DNA from: CAWBJO01 sp963789175
GTDB taxonomy: Bacteria; Pseudomonadota; Alphaproteobacteria; Rhizobiales; Aestuariivirgaceae
DNA length: 64,000 nucleotides
Direction of reading: 5' to 3'
Assembly: GCA_963789175.1 (NCBI GenBank)
Contig: CAWBJO010000007.1
Coordinates: forward strand, 496,001 to 560,000
Position 1 is the stretch's first letter, and each line of letters begins with the position of its first letter. Made by a program: the position numbers and the translations under genes. Positions 16,318 through 24,722 of the stretch are shown piece by piece. The notes under the pieces are model-generated. The model ran no database searches, was not told the origin of the DNA, and worked only from the letters and a program-made list of their open reading frames with translations.

Positions 16318-18285
16318 ATGGACGGAACGCCCATGCGGTTTCCCAATCTTTTCTCGCCTTATGCCCTCAAGGGCACGACGTTCCGCAACCGCATCTTCTC
16401 CACAGGGCACGATACGTACCTGCCGGAAGCCGGCCTGCCATCCGACGCTCTTATCGCCTACCAGGTGGCGCGGGCGCGGGGCGGCGCCGGGCTGATCGTC
16501 ATCCAGGTCGTCGGCGTCCATGAAAGCGCCCGCTACACCGACGCCCTTCTCATGGCGACGGACGATGCGGCGATTCCATCCTTCCGTCGGCTCATCGCCG
16601 CGATCCACGAGCACGGGACGAAGGCCATCGTCCAGCTGTTCCATCCCGGTCGCGAGTTGCTCGGCCGGCCGGAGGGCGTGGCGCAGGCTTCGTACGCGCC
16701 GTCGTTCTCGCCGTCGGAGCGGTTTCGCACCGTGCCTCGGCAGATGAGCGCTGCGATGATCGAAGACATCATCGCCGGCTATGGCAGCGTCGCCGGGCGG
16801 ATGGCGGAGGCGGGCGCCGACGGCGTCGAGATCGTCGCCAGCCACGGCTACCTGCCAGCCCAGTTCCTCAGCCCGAAGGTCAACAGGCGGAACGACGACT
16901 ATGGCGGCAGCCTCGAGAACCGGCTGAGATTCACGCGAGAGGTGATCGCCGCGATCCGCAACGCCACGCCACACGAGTTCATCGTGGGCCTGCGGTTCTC
17001 CGCCGACGAGTTCGATGCTGACGGCATGGACGAGGCGGAAACGCTCGGCATGGCGCGCCTCGTCAAGGACGAGATCGACTACTTCAACGTCATCGCCGGC
17101 ACGTCCGCCGCATCGGGCGGGGCCGTCCACATCGTTCCCCCGATGACGGTCGGGCATGCCTATCTCGCGCCCTACGCCGCGAAGCTGAAGCAGCTGACGG
17201 GATCGGCCGTGTTCGTCGCCGGACGCATAAACCAGCCGCATGAGGCCGAACGCATCGTCGCCGAGGGCGGGGCGGACATGTGCGGCATGACGCGCGCCAT
17301 GATCTGCGATCCCGAAATGCCGAACAAGGCGCGGCAGGGGAGAACGGACGACATCCGCGCCTGCATCGGATGCAACCAGGCCTGCATCGGGCATTTCCAG
17401 CTCGGCCTGCCGATCTCTTGCATTCAACATCCGGAAACAGGCCGGGAGCTGCTGTTCGAGACCAAGCCCCGCGCCGCCGCCGCCAGGCGCGTGGTCGTCG
17501 TGGGCGGGGGTCCGGCGGGGCTCAAGGCGGCCGCGGTCGCAGCCGAGCGCGGTCACGACGTCACGCTCCTGGAGAAGGAGGGACGGCTCGGCGGCCAGGC
17601 GCTCCTTGCCCAACTGTTGCCCGGGCGGGCGGAATTCGGCGGCATCGCGACCAACCTGACGCGCGAGGCAGAGCTTGCGGGGGCGAAGATTGTCACGGGT
17701 GCGCCGGCGACGGCGGACTCCATCGCCGCCTTGCGGCCCGATGCGGTGATCCTGGCGACAGGGTCGCGTCCGGTCCGGCCGCCGATCGAAGGCGAGAGCG
17801 AGGCGATGGCGGTCGTCCACGCCGCCGACCTGCTGAGCGGCAAGGCGAGGGCGGGGACGAGCGTCGTGATCTACGACTGGCTCGCCGACTGGATCGGGCC
17901 CGGCATCGCGGAGAAGCTTGCCTCGGAAGGCTCGCGGGTGAGGCTTGCGGTCAACGGCGTCTCGCCCGCCATCAACATCCAGAACTACATCCGCGACGTC
18001 CATCTCGCAAAGCTGTTCCGGCTGGGCGTTGAAGTGCTGCCCATGATGCGCCTGCACGGCATCGACGAGCGCACCGCCTACTTCCTGCACACGGCGGCGC
18101 AGGAGCCGGTCATCCTCGAAGACGTGGACACGCTCGTGCTGGCCTGCCCGAACATGCCGGTCGACGAGCTCGCCCCGGAGCTCAGGGACATGGGGATCGA
18201 AACCTATCTCGTCGGCGACTGCCTCGCTCCGCGCACGGCGGAGGAAGCGGTCTACGAAGGGATGAAGGCTGGACTGGCCGTCTAG
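16318..18285 (+). CDS. Flavin/4Fe-4S oxidoreductase of the trimethylamine dehydrogenase/2,4-dienoyl-CoA reductase family
   Basis: About 655 residues in three parts: an Old-Yellow-Enzyme-type FMN barrel (FPNLFSPYALKGTTFRNRI, VEIVASHGYLPAQFLSPKVNRR), a 4Fe-4S site C-x2-C-x3-C-x11-C at residues 349, 352, 356 and 368 (CIGCNQACIG), and an FAD/NAD(P)-binding domain starting VVVVGGGPAGLKAA. Family members demethylate amines or reduce enoyl-CoA; the substrate here is not evident. Starts possible at 16318 or, five codons on, 16333. It follows argC by 2 bases, suggesting cotranscription, though no link to arginine synthesis is known to me. Confidence 0.88.
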   Translation: MDGTPMRFPNLFSPYALKGTTFRNRIFSTGHDTYLPEAGLPSDALIAYQVARARGGAGLIVIQVVGVHESARYTDALLMATDDAAIPSFRRLIAAIHEHGTKAIVQLFHPGRELLGRPEGVAQASYAPSFSPSERFRTVPRQMSAAMIEDIIAGYGSVAGRMAEAGADGVEIVASHGYLPAQFLSPKVNRRNDDYGGSLENRLRFTREVIAAIRNATPHEFIVGLRFSADEFDADGMDEAETLGMARLVKDEIDYFNVIAGTSAASGGAVHIVPPMTVGHAYLAPYAAKLKQLTGSAVFVAGRINQPHEAERIVAEGGADMCGMTRAMICDPEMPNKARQGRTDDIRACIGCNQACIGHFQLGLPISCIQHPETGRELLFETKPRAAAARRVVVVGGGPAGLKAAAVAAERGHDVTLLEKEGRLGGQALLAQLLPGRAEFGGIATNLTREAELAGAKIVTGAPATADSIAALRPDAVILATGSRPVRPPIEGESEAMAVVHAADLLSGKARAGTSVVIYDWLADWIGPGIAEKLASEGSRVRLAVNGVSPAINIQNYIRDVHLAKLFRLGVEVLPMMRLHGIDERTAYFLHTAAQEPVILEDVDTLVLACPNMPVDELAPELRDMGIETYLVGDCLAPRTAEEAVYEGMKAGLAV

Positions 18286-18291
18286 ACCCCG

Positions 18292-19359
18292 TCAGCCGCA
18301 AATGTGGCGCAGATCCTGCCATTGCCGCTCGTCGAGCGCCGGCTTGACCGTTCCGGCGAGCGGCTTGATGCGTTCGATGCGCGCTTCCGTCCCAGGATGC
18401 GTGCTGAAGATGTTGCCGAGAGTGGCGAACCTGGACGCGCTCGCATCCTCGTCCTTGAGGCGCTCGAAGAAGCGCTTGAGGCCGAGCGGGTCGATCCTCG
18501 ACTTCGCCAGAAGCTCCTGGGCGTAGTCGTCGGCGCGCTCCTCGGCGGCACGCGAATAGCGAAGGAACGCGGCAAGGCCGACGACATTGGAGACCACGTT
18601 GCCGCCGTCGCTGCCGCTTGCAAGGCTCAAGAGCAGCTGCAGCCCGGTCAGACGCAGAAGAGCGACTTCAGGGTCCTGGTAATGGGCGTGTCCGAGCTCG
18701 TGCGCGAGCACCCCGGCGACCTCGTCTGGCGTCGTCGCCGCGGCGATCAACGAACCCGACAGCACCACCTTGGCGCCTGGCAACGTGAAGGCGTTGACCA
18801 CCGGAAGCTTTCTCACCTCGATCGTGACCGTCTTGGCGAGATCGGGCTCGGCGACCCTGGCGATGAGATCCCGCAGAGCGACGTTGCCGGCCGGGCTGCT
18901 ACATTCCGGGTAGGAGCGGAGAAATCGAGCGGCGGTCTGTTCTCCGAGCCGCTCCCGCCAGCTGTCCGGCATCATGTGCACGACGACCGGCGGCAAGACC
19001 GTCAAGAGGAGGTATCCAAGTCCGGCCACCACGGCAAGGCCGAGCACGGTGACGAGGGCGAATTTCAGAACCGTGCGCGGATGCACGCTTCGCTTCAGAT
19101 CGGGGCGGCGCTCGACGAGGCTCTCGACCAGCGCGGCGTCCGAAACGATGAGCCGTTCGCCGGGTACGAGCGGGTAGCGCATTCGGAAGGGGGTGCCCGG
19201 GCGGGGCGGCTCGATGGCCTCGATCGCCTCCAATCTCCAGCGGCGAACGGCATTCAGGCTGGGCGCCGAAATGCGCAGCTCCTCCGCATCGATGACGACG
19301 TCCACTTCGTGAGCAATCGCCGTTTCGCCGTCGTAGAACTGTGCGCGGGCCACAGCCAT
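18292..19359 (-). CDS. M48-family membrane zinc metallopeptidase
   Basis: The HELGH zinc site lies at residues 220-224 (GVLAHELGHAHYQDPE) with the downstream Glu in SRAAEERADDYA. An N-terminal domain of about 90 residues precedes one membrane span (residues 98-125, FALVTVLGLAVVAGLGYLL). The C-terminal STHPGTEARIERI fits the family. The active site is probably periplasmic. The ATG touches the stop of the DUF898 gene (TGATG), so the two are probably translated together, and a joint role in envelope protein turnover is plausible but not shown. Confidence 0.92.
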   Translation of the reverse strand: MAVARAQFYDGETAIAHEVDVVIDAEELRISAPSLNAVRRWRLEAIEAIEPPRPGTPFRMRYPLVPGERLIVSDAALVESLVERRPDLKRSVHPRTVLKFALVTVLGLAVVAGLGYLLLTVLPPVVVHMMPDSWRERLGEQTAARFLRSYPECSSPAGNVALRDLIARVAEPDLAKTVTIEVRKLPVVNAFTLPGAKVVLSGSLIAAATTPDEVAGVLAHELGHAHYQDPEVALLRLTGLQLLLSLASGSDGGNVVSNVVGLAAFLRYSRAAEERADDYAQELLAKSRIDPLGLKRFFERLKDEDASASRFATLGNIFSTHPGTEARIERIKPLAGTVKPALDERQWQDLRHICG

Positions 19360-20516
19360 CAGAACATGTCGATGTCGAAGGCTTCGGCCAGGCCTTCACC
19401 GCGCCGGTCGACCGGATGGCGGGATTGCAGGATCGACTGGATGTCGATGGTGCCGTCGACCGTGAGCCGGTTGCAAACATAGCGGGCGTTCCTCTGGACG
19501 ATGAAGGGTATGGCGATGCCCAGGGTAAACACGAATAGCGCTAAGTTGCCGAGCCACAGGCGCATGAGGCTGCCGGCGGTGGCGTTCATGCGGAAGCGGG
19601 CATTGTGGAAGGTGGTGTAGGACCAGAACACCCGCATCTCGCGCGCCTGGTAGAAGCTCCAGATGATGCCGCCAATGACGTAGTAGCCAAAGACGATGAC
19701 GATCACCACGGCGAGTATCAGAAAGCCGACGATCTCCGTCCCGTCGCTCGGAGGGCTCTGCGCCGGTGTCGTTACCGATTGAAAGAACAGTTCGATGACC
19801 GGCCCAAACGACGCCCATATGCCGATGCCGACGAAGGCAAGGAGCGTGACGAGCATGATGAGCGTCGCGAACCAGCATACGGCGTAGGTCGGGTAGAGAG
19901 GTCCCGCCCGTCCCTTGAACCCGAATGCCGCATCGCCAAAGCGCATGTCCCGGATGAGCCGCTGCTGCAGCTCGAGATTCATCGCCGGAGTCGTCCAGCC
20001 CATGGTCATGCTGCGCAGGATGATGGAGCCGAAATAGAGGAGGCTGAACGTCCATGCGGAACCGACCAGCGTGCCCCTGATCCCCCGCCACAGCGTGCGC
20101 GACAGCCGGTATCGGCGGGCGCGGTAGACAGCCATGCCGTAGAGCAGCAGGTAGACGAAAACCACCGCCAGCTGGGTGACCGCGAGCGCCCAATGGTCGG
20201 GGCCGAGGACGATGCTGAGGACCGCAAACAGGACGATCGTCGGGAGGAGGAGCACCAGAAAGACGATCAGGGCGCCGAGGAACAGCTCCTTTCCGGTGCC
20301 TGTGTATTCCAGCGGTTCGCCGTTGAGTCGAATCGAGGCCCAAATGTGGCGGCGGACTCGGGTCTTGGCCCAGAATCGGTAGATGAAAAGGGTCAGTATG
20401 TTGAGGATGAAATTGACGATGGCCAACCGGACGAGGCCTGGCCGCTTCACGTACTCGACCGTCACCGCCTGTCCCTGGGCGAGCGGCCTCTGCATCGACC
20501 CGACTTCGGTGGACAT
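19359..20516 (-). CDS. DUF898 (YjgN-family) integral membrane protein
   Basis: A 385-residue membrane protein with about seven hydrophobic segments. YjgN/DUF898 landmarks are ILTLFIYRFWAKTRVRRHIW, GTGKELFLGALIVFL, YRLSRTLWRGIRG and TTFHNARFRMNATAGSLMRLW. The function is unknown. It is the first gene of a two-gene unit with the M48 peptidase, and its GMAVYRARRYRLSRTLWRG segment is conserved in the family. The upstream 378-base gap separates it from divergent ilvD. Confidence 0.88.
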   Translation of the reverse strand: MSTEVGSMQRPLAQGQAVTVEYVKRPGLVRLAIVNFILNILTLFIYRFWAKTRVRRHIWASIRLNGEPLEYTGTGKELFLGALIVFLVLLLPTIVLFAVLSIVLGPDHWALAVTQLAVVFVYLLLYGMAVYRARRYRLSRTLWRGIRGTLVGSAWTFSLLYFGSIILRSMTMGWTTPAMNLELQQRLIRDMRFGDAAFGFKGRAGPLYPTYAVCWFATLIMLVTLLAFVGIGIWASFGPVIELFFQSVTTPAQSPPSDGTEIVGFLILAVVIVIVFGYYVIGGIIWSFYQAREMRVFWSYTTFHNARFRMNATAGSLMRLWLGNLALFVFTLGIAIPFIVQRNARYVCNRLTVDGTIDIQSILQSRHPVDRRGEGLAEAFDIDMF

Positions 20517-20894
20517 TGGCTTTCCTTAAAGTCACGGACGTCGTCCGTCTACCGTCCGTGCCGCTTCATAGCCGGCGAACGTTAATGCAACCTAGCCGCG
20601 CCGTGAAATCGTGAGGTTGCGAAATTGCCACAAGGATGGTTTTTGTGCATCACTCCCCAATGTTCACCATATTTCCCCTACTTTCTGCCTCAAACCGAGC
20701 TTAGCGTCATTCTGCGCGGCGGCTGAATTCGACTGTCCTCACGAAGGCTAAGTCCGTACTGCGGGGCTTTCTCTGCACAATCGGCGCGGAGGAGGATACC
20801 CGTACCGGTTTGTAGTCCAGCCGGAGTCGCCAGTCGCGAGAACAGAGGCGGGCCACAAACACCCGCCCGAATTCGACGGGATGCGATTGGGAAG
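20517..20894. other. 378-base divergent gap between the DUF898 gene and ilvD
   Basis: No convincing coding sequence is visible. A perfect 8-base inverted repeat CACGGACG/CGTCCGTG lies at 20533-20540 and 20553-20560, with a third CGTCCGT between the arms (20542-20548), just upstream of the DUF898 start. The stretch 20630-20700 is relatively AT-rich and could hold promoter elements for ilvD. No terminator or riboswitch-like fold was recognised. Confidence 0.5.
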
Positions 20895-22619
20895 ATGGAT
20901 GCCAAGACCTTCAGCAAGGCGAGACTGCCGAGCCGGCACGTAACGGAAGGGCCGGAACGCGCGCCGCATCGCTCCTACTACTATGCGATGGGGCTGACGC
21001 CGCAGCAGATCCATCAGCCGTTCGTCGGCGTCGCCTCATGCTGGAACGAGGCCGCCCCCTGCAACATCGCCCTCATGCGCCAGGCCCAGGCCGTCAAAAA
21101 GGGTGTGGCGTCGGCAGGCGGCACGCCACGTGAATTCTGCACGATCACGGTGACCGACGGGCTCGCGATGGGCCACCAGGGCATGAAATCGTCGCTGGTG
21201 TCGCGCGAGGTCATCGCCAATTCGGTCGAGCTCACCATCCGCGGCCACAGCTATGATGCGCTGGTCGGCATCGCCGGATGCGACAAGTCGCTCCCCGGCA
21301 TGATGATGGCGATGTGCCGGCTCAACGTTCCCTCGATCTTCATCTACGGCGGATCGATCCTGCCCGGCACCTTTCGCGGCAAGCCGGTCACCGTCCAGGA
21401 CGTGTTCGAGGCCGTCGGCAAGCATTCGGTCGGCGCCATGAGCGAGGAGGACCTCGAGGAGCTGGAACAGGTGGCGTGTCCCTCGGCGGGGGCGTGCGGC
21501 GCACAGTTCACGGCGAACACCATGGCAACCGTGTCCGAGGCGATCGGACTGGCGCTTCCCTATTCGGCCGGCGCTCCAGCACCTTATGAATTCCGCGACC
21601 GCTTCTGCATGACGGCGGGCGAGATGATCATGGATCTCGTCGCGCAGCGCATCCGGCCGCGCGACATCGTCACGCGAGAGGCGCTCGAAAACGCGGCGAC
21701 GGTCGTCGCGGCATCCGGCGGCTCGACCAATGCAGCCCTGCACCTGCCGGCGATCGCGCACGAGTGCGGCATCCGTTTCGACCTCTTCGACGTGGCGGCC
21801 ATCTTCAAGCGCACGCCCTACATCGCGGACCTGAAGCCGGGCGGAAAATACGTCGCCAAGGACATGTTCGAGGCGGGCGGGATCCCGCTCCTCATGAAGA
21901 CGCTGCTCGACAACGGATACATGCACGGCGACTGCCTGACCGTGACCGGCCGCACGATCGCAGAGAACCTCAAGTCGGTGCCCTGGAATGCCGAGCAGGA
22001 CGTGGTCTACCCGGCCAACAAGCCGATGAGCCCGACCGGCGGTGTCGTGGGACTCAAAGGGAATCTCGCTCCCGACGGCGCCATCGTGAAGGTCGCCGGC
22101 ATGAAGAACCTGAAGTTCAGCGGCCCGGCGCGCTGCTTCGACAGCGAGGAAGCGTGCTTCGAGGCGGTATCGAAGCGGCAGTACAAGGAAGGCGAGGTGC
22201 TGGTCATCCGCTACGAGGGGCCGCGCGGCGGCCCCGGCATGCGCGAGATGCTGGCCACCACGGCAGCGCTATACGGCCAGGGAATGGGCGACAAGGTCGC
22301 GCTCATCACCGACGGGCGCTTTTCGGGCGCGACGCGCGGCTTCTGCATCGGCCATGTCGGCCCCGAAGCGGCGCTCGGCGGACCCATCGCCGTCCTGCGC
22401 GACGGCGACCGAATCGTGATCGACGCGGAGGCGGGGCGTCTCGACGTCGAACTGGCGGACGGGGAAATCGAGAAGCGCGCCAAGAGCTGGAAGCCGCGCG
22501 ACAACGGCTCCGGTTCCGGTGCGCTCTACAAATATGCTCAGCAGGTCGGTGCGGCGCGATGGGGTGCGGTCACCCATCCGGGCGCTGAGGCGGAACGTTC
22601 GTGCTATGCGGATATCTAG
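20895..22619 (+). CDS. ilvD: Dihydroxy-acid dehydratase
   Basis: Dehydrates 2,3-dihydroxy-isovalerate and 2,3-dihydroxy-3-methylvalerate in valine, leucine and isoleucine synthesis. The product is 574 residues with cluster Cys49 (ASCWNEAAPCN), Cys129 (GIAGCDKSLPG, also carrying the Mg-binding Lys131) and Cys201 (CPSAGACGAQFTANTM); this pattern and the length suggest the 2Fe-2S type. TDGRFSGATRGFCIGH is the C-terminal signature. Related sugar-acid dehydratases (Edd) are less likely. The next gene starts inside its last codons. Confidence 0.93.
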   Translation: MDAKTFSKARLPSRHVTEGPERAPHRSYYYAMGLTPQQIHQPFVGVASCWNEAAPCNIALMRQAQAVKKGVASAGGTPREFCTITVTDGLAMGHQGMKSSLVSREVIANSVELTIRGHSYDALVGIAGCDKSLPGMMMAMCRLNVPSIFIYGGSILPGTFRGKPVTVQDVFEAVGKHSVGAMSEEDLEELEQVACPSAGACGAQFTANTMATVSEAIGLALPYSAGAPAPYEFRDRFCMTAGEMIMDLVAQRIRPRDIVTREALENAATVVAASGGSTNAALHLPAIAHECGIRFDLFDVAAIFKRTPYIADLKPGGKYVAKDMFEAGGIPLLMKTLLDNGYMHGDCLTVTGRTIAENLKSVPWNAEQDVVYPANKPMSPTGGVVGLKGNLAPDGAIVKVAGMKNLKFSGPARCFDSEEACFEAVSKRQYKEGEVLVIRYEGPRGGPGMREMLATTAALYGQGMGDKVALITDGRFSGATRGFCIGHVGPEAALGGPIAVLRDGDRIVIDAEAGRLDVELADGEIEKRAKSWKPRDNGSGSGALYKYAQQVGAARWGAVTHPGAEAERSCYADI

Positions 22620-23521
22620 GAAGTACATCGAAACTCGGAAGCCTGTCGGCGGCGCTGCTGATCGCATCGCTGGTCGTGGGTTCGCTGTCGGCGGCGGCGC
22701 CGGTGCGCGCCCAGGAATCGATACTCGACTTCTTCTCGATCCTGCCCGCCAAGCCGCAGCTCAAGACCCCCGAACTCGGCGGCGGGCCTGCGCCTTCCAA
22801 CGACGAGATGCGGCAGGCACGGGAGGCCTACCAGAGCGGCGAATTCGAGCGGGCCCGTGGCTATCTCGAGCGCGCCTCGGCAGAGGGCAACATCGTCGCG
22901 TCGTGGTATCTCGGCCACATGTACAGGCTCGGGCGCGGCGTGCCGGCGAGCCTGAACAAGGCCTACCACTACTATTCGATGGTCGCCGAGGCCTTCACTC
23001 CCGAAGAGCCGGACCCGCGCCGCCTGCGGATCATGATCGACGCTCTGGTTCGCGTCGCTGACATCTACCGGAAAGGAGACGCGGACGAGGGGATCGCCCG
23101 CAACTTCTCGGTCGCCTTCCAGCTCTACAACACCGCCTCGTCCTACGGCCATCCGGCGGCACATCATGCGGAAGGCCTGATGATCCTCAAGGGCCAGGGC
23201 GTCAAAGCCAATCCGTCGAAGGGCCTGAAGTGGCTGTTCCTGGCCGCCAAGAAACGGTACCCGCCGGCGGAAGCGCTGCTCGGCGATCTCTACTGGAAGG
23301 GCGAAGTCGTCAAGCGCGACCGCATCCGCGGTCTCATGTGGTACACGCTCGCCGCACAGTCGGCGCGGCCCGAGGAGAACCCGGAGATCTTCGACCGCCT
23401 CACCTCGATGCAGGGCCAGACGAACGAGGACCAGCGGCTCGCCGCCGAGAAGAAGGCGGCCGAATGGGCGGAGAGATATCCGCTGCCGCCGCCGGCTCCC
23501 GGCGGCTGGGACCCCAGCTGA
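22601..23521 (+). CDS. Exported Sel1-repeat protein, ExoR-like
   Basis: A secreted or periplasmic protein: basic start, hydrophobic LSAALLIASLVVGSLSAAAP and a cleavage site near VRAQ. Several Sel1/TPR-like repeats follow (NIVASWYLGHMYRLGRGVP, HPAAHHAEGLMILKGQGVK, YPPAEALLGDLYWKGE). In rhizobia, ExoR of this build is a periplasmic inhibitor of the ExoS/ChvI two-component system that controls exopolysaccharide and motility. Assignment rests on architecture and on my recollection that exoR neighbours xth in rhizobia; identity needs alignment. The GTG start at 22601 overlaps ilvD by 19 bases; later starts would remove the signal's basic part. Confidence 0.75.
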   Translation: MLCGYLGSTSKLGSLSAALLIASLVVGSLSAAAPVRAQESILDFFSILPAKPQLKTPELGGGPAPSNDEMRQAREAYQSGEFERARGYLERASAEGNIVASWYLGHMYRLGRGVPASLNKAYHYYSMVAEAFTPEEPDPRRLRIMIDALVRVADIYRKGDADEGIARNFSVAFQLYNTASSYGHPAAHHAEGLMILKGQGVKANPSKGLKWLFLAAKKRYPPAEALLGDLYWKGEVVKRDRIRGLMWYTLAAQSARPEENPEIFDRLTSMQGQTNEDQRLAAEKKAAEWAERYPLPPPAPGGWDPS

Positions 23522-24304
23522 TCAGACGTCGAGCTTAGCCAGAACCGGGACGTGATCCGACGGGCGCTCCGTGCCGCGGACGTGCTTGTCGATGCGCACC
23601 CACTGCAGTCGGTCGGCGGCCTGGGGCGAGAGAAGGCAGTGGTCGATGCGGATGCCGTTGTTCTTCTGCCACGAACCGGCCTGGTAGTCCCAGAAGGTGA
23701 AGACATCGCCGTCGCGCGTCGAGGCGCGGACGGCATCTATGAGGCCGAGATTGAGGAGCACCCGATATTTCGCCCGGGTCTCGGGGAGGAAAAGGGCATC
23801 GCTCACCCACAGGGCGGGGTTCTTGGCGTCCTCCTCCTCGGGGATGACGTTGAAGTCGCCGGCGAGGACGAGCGGTTCTTCGAGCGTCAGGAGATGGCGC
23901 GCCTTGGCCGCGAGGCGGTCCATCCAGCGAAGCTTGTAGGCGTATTTGTCCGTATGCGGAGGGTTGCCGTTGGGGAGATAGATGGATGCGACGCGAACGA
24001 TACCCGTGGCGCCGGGGATGACGGCCTCGAGATAGCGGGAGTGGGCATCGGAGTCATCGCCGGCGAGGCGTGGGGTCACGTCCTCCGGCGGGCGCTTGGA
24101 AAGGATGGCGACGCCGTTGAACCCCTTCTGGCCGTGGACCAGCACGTTGTAGCCCAGGTCCTCGAACGGGGTTTTCGGAAACGACGCATCCTCGCACTTG
24201 ATCTCCTGCAGGCAGCAGACGTCGGGCGAGGCTTCCTTGAGCCAGGGGATGAGGGAGTCGAGACGGGCCTTGATGCCGTTGATGTTGAAGGTGGCGATCA
24301 GCAT
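23522..24304 (-). CDS. xth: Exodeoxyribonuclease III / AP endonuclease
   Basis: An Xth-family base-excision repair enzyme cutting at abasic sites and trimming 3' ends. Landmarks: IATFNINGIKARLDSLIPWL, LQEIKCEDASFP (metal-binding Glu), GDFNVIPEEEDAKNP, the FTFWDYQAGSWQKNNGIRIDH block and the terminal SDHVPV. The length is 260 from the ATG at 24304; the frame extends 12 codons upstream without homology. It abuts the ExoR-like stop in convergent orientation, and erpA lies directly upstream on the same strand. Confidence 0.95.
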   Translation of the reverse strand: MLIATFNINGIKARLDSLIPWLKEASPDVCCLQEIKCEDASFPKTPFEDLGYNVLVHGQKGFNGVAILSKRPPEDVTPRLAGDDSDAHSRYLEAVIPGATGIVRVASIYLPNGNPPHTDKYAYKLRWMDRLAAKARHLLTLEEPLVLAGDFNVIPEEEDAKNPALWVSDALFLPETRAKYRVLLNLGLIDAVRASTRDGDVFTFWDYQAGSWQKNNGIRIDHCLLSPQAADRLQWVRIDKHVRGTERPSDHVPVLAKLDV

Positions 24305-24343
24305 GGCGCGAAAATGTGCTTCCCGCCGCGCCGAAAGCAAGAG

Positions 24344-24670
24344 CTAAATGGAGAAGCTCGTACCGCAGCCGCACGAGGCGGTTGCCTGGGGGTTCCTCAC
24401 CTTGAACGATGCGCCGATGAGGTCGTCGACATAGTCGATCTCGGCACCCTCCATGTAGGGTAGCGACACGGAGTCCACCACCACGGTCGCCCCGTCGCGC
24501 TCAACGGCGACGTCGTCGGCGGTCCGCGCGTCATCGAGCGCAAATCCGTACTGGAAGCCCGAGCAGCCGCCTCCCGACACCGAGATGCGCAGGTGCAGCT
24601 TGGCGGGGTCGTCGGCGATGATCGCCTTGATGCGGCTGGCGGCGCGCGCCGTGAGGGTGATAAGGGACAT
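24344..24670 (-). CDS. erpA: A-type Fe-S carrier (ErpA/IscA family)
   Basis: Receives and passes Fe-S clusters to apo-enzymes. The 108-residue protein has the three ligand cysteines, Cys36 in GGGCSGFQYGF and Cys100 and Cys102 in SCGCGTSF, and the insertion-family strand DSVSLPYMEGAEIDYVDD. The ErpA versus IscA name cannot be fixed by sequence reading alone; isolated location away from an isc operon favours ErpA. It lies upstream of xth on the same strand and diverges from dgt. Confidence 0.92.
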   Translation of the reverse strand: MSLITLTARAASRIKAIIADDPAKLHLRISVSGGGCSGFQYGFALDDARTADDVAVERDGATVVVDSVSLPYMEGAEIDYVDDLIGASFKVRNPQATASCGCGTSFSI

Positions 24671-24722
24671 GGCAGCGCCTATGTTGTGAAGCGGGGTTCA
24701 ATTGTCAACCAGGGCGGATTCG

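Noticed and set aside
20690..20917. 75-codon leftward frame upstream of ilvD
   Set aside because: No homology features, and it overlaps the ilvD start and likely promoter; composition is that of chance.
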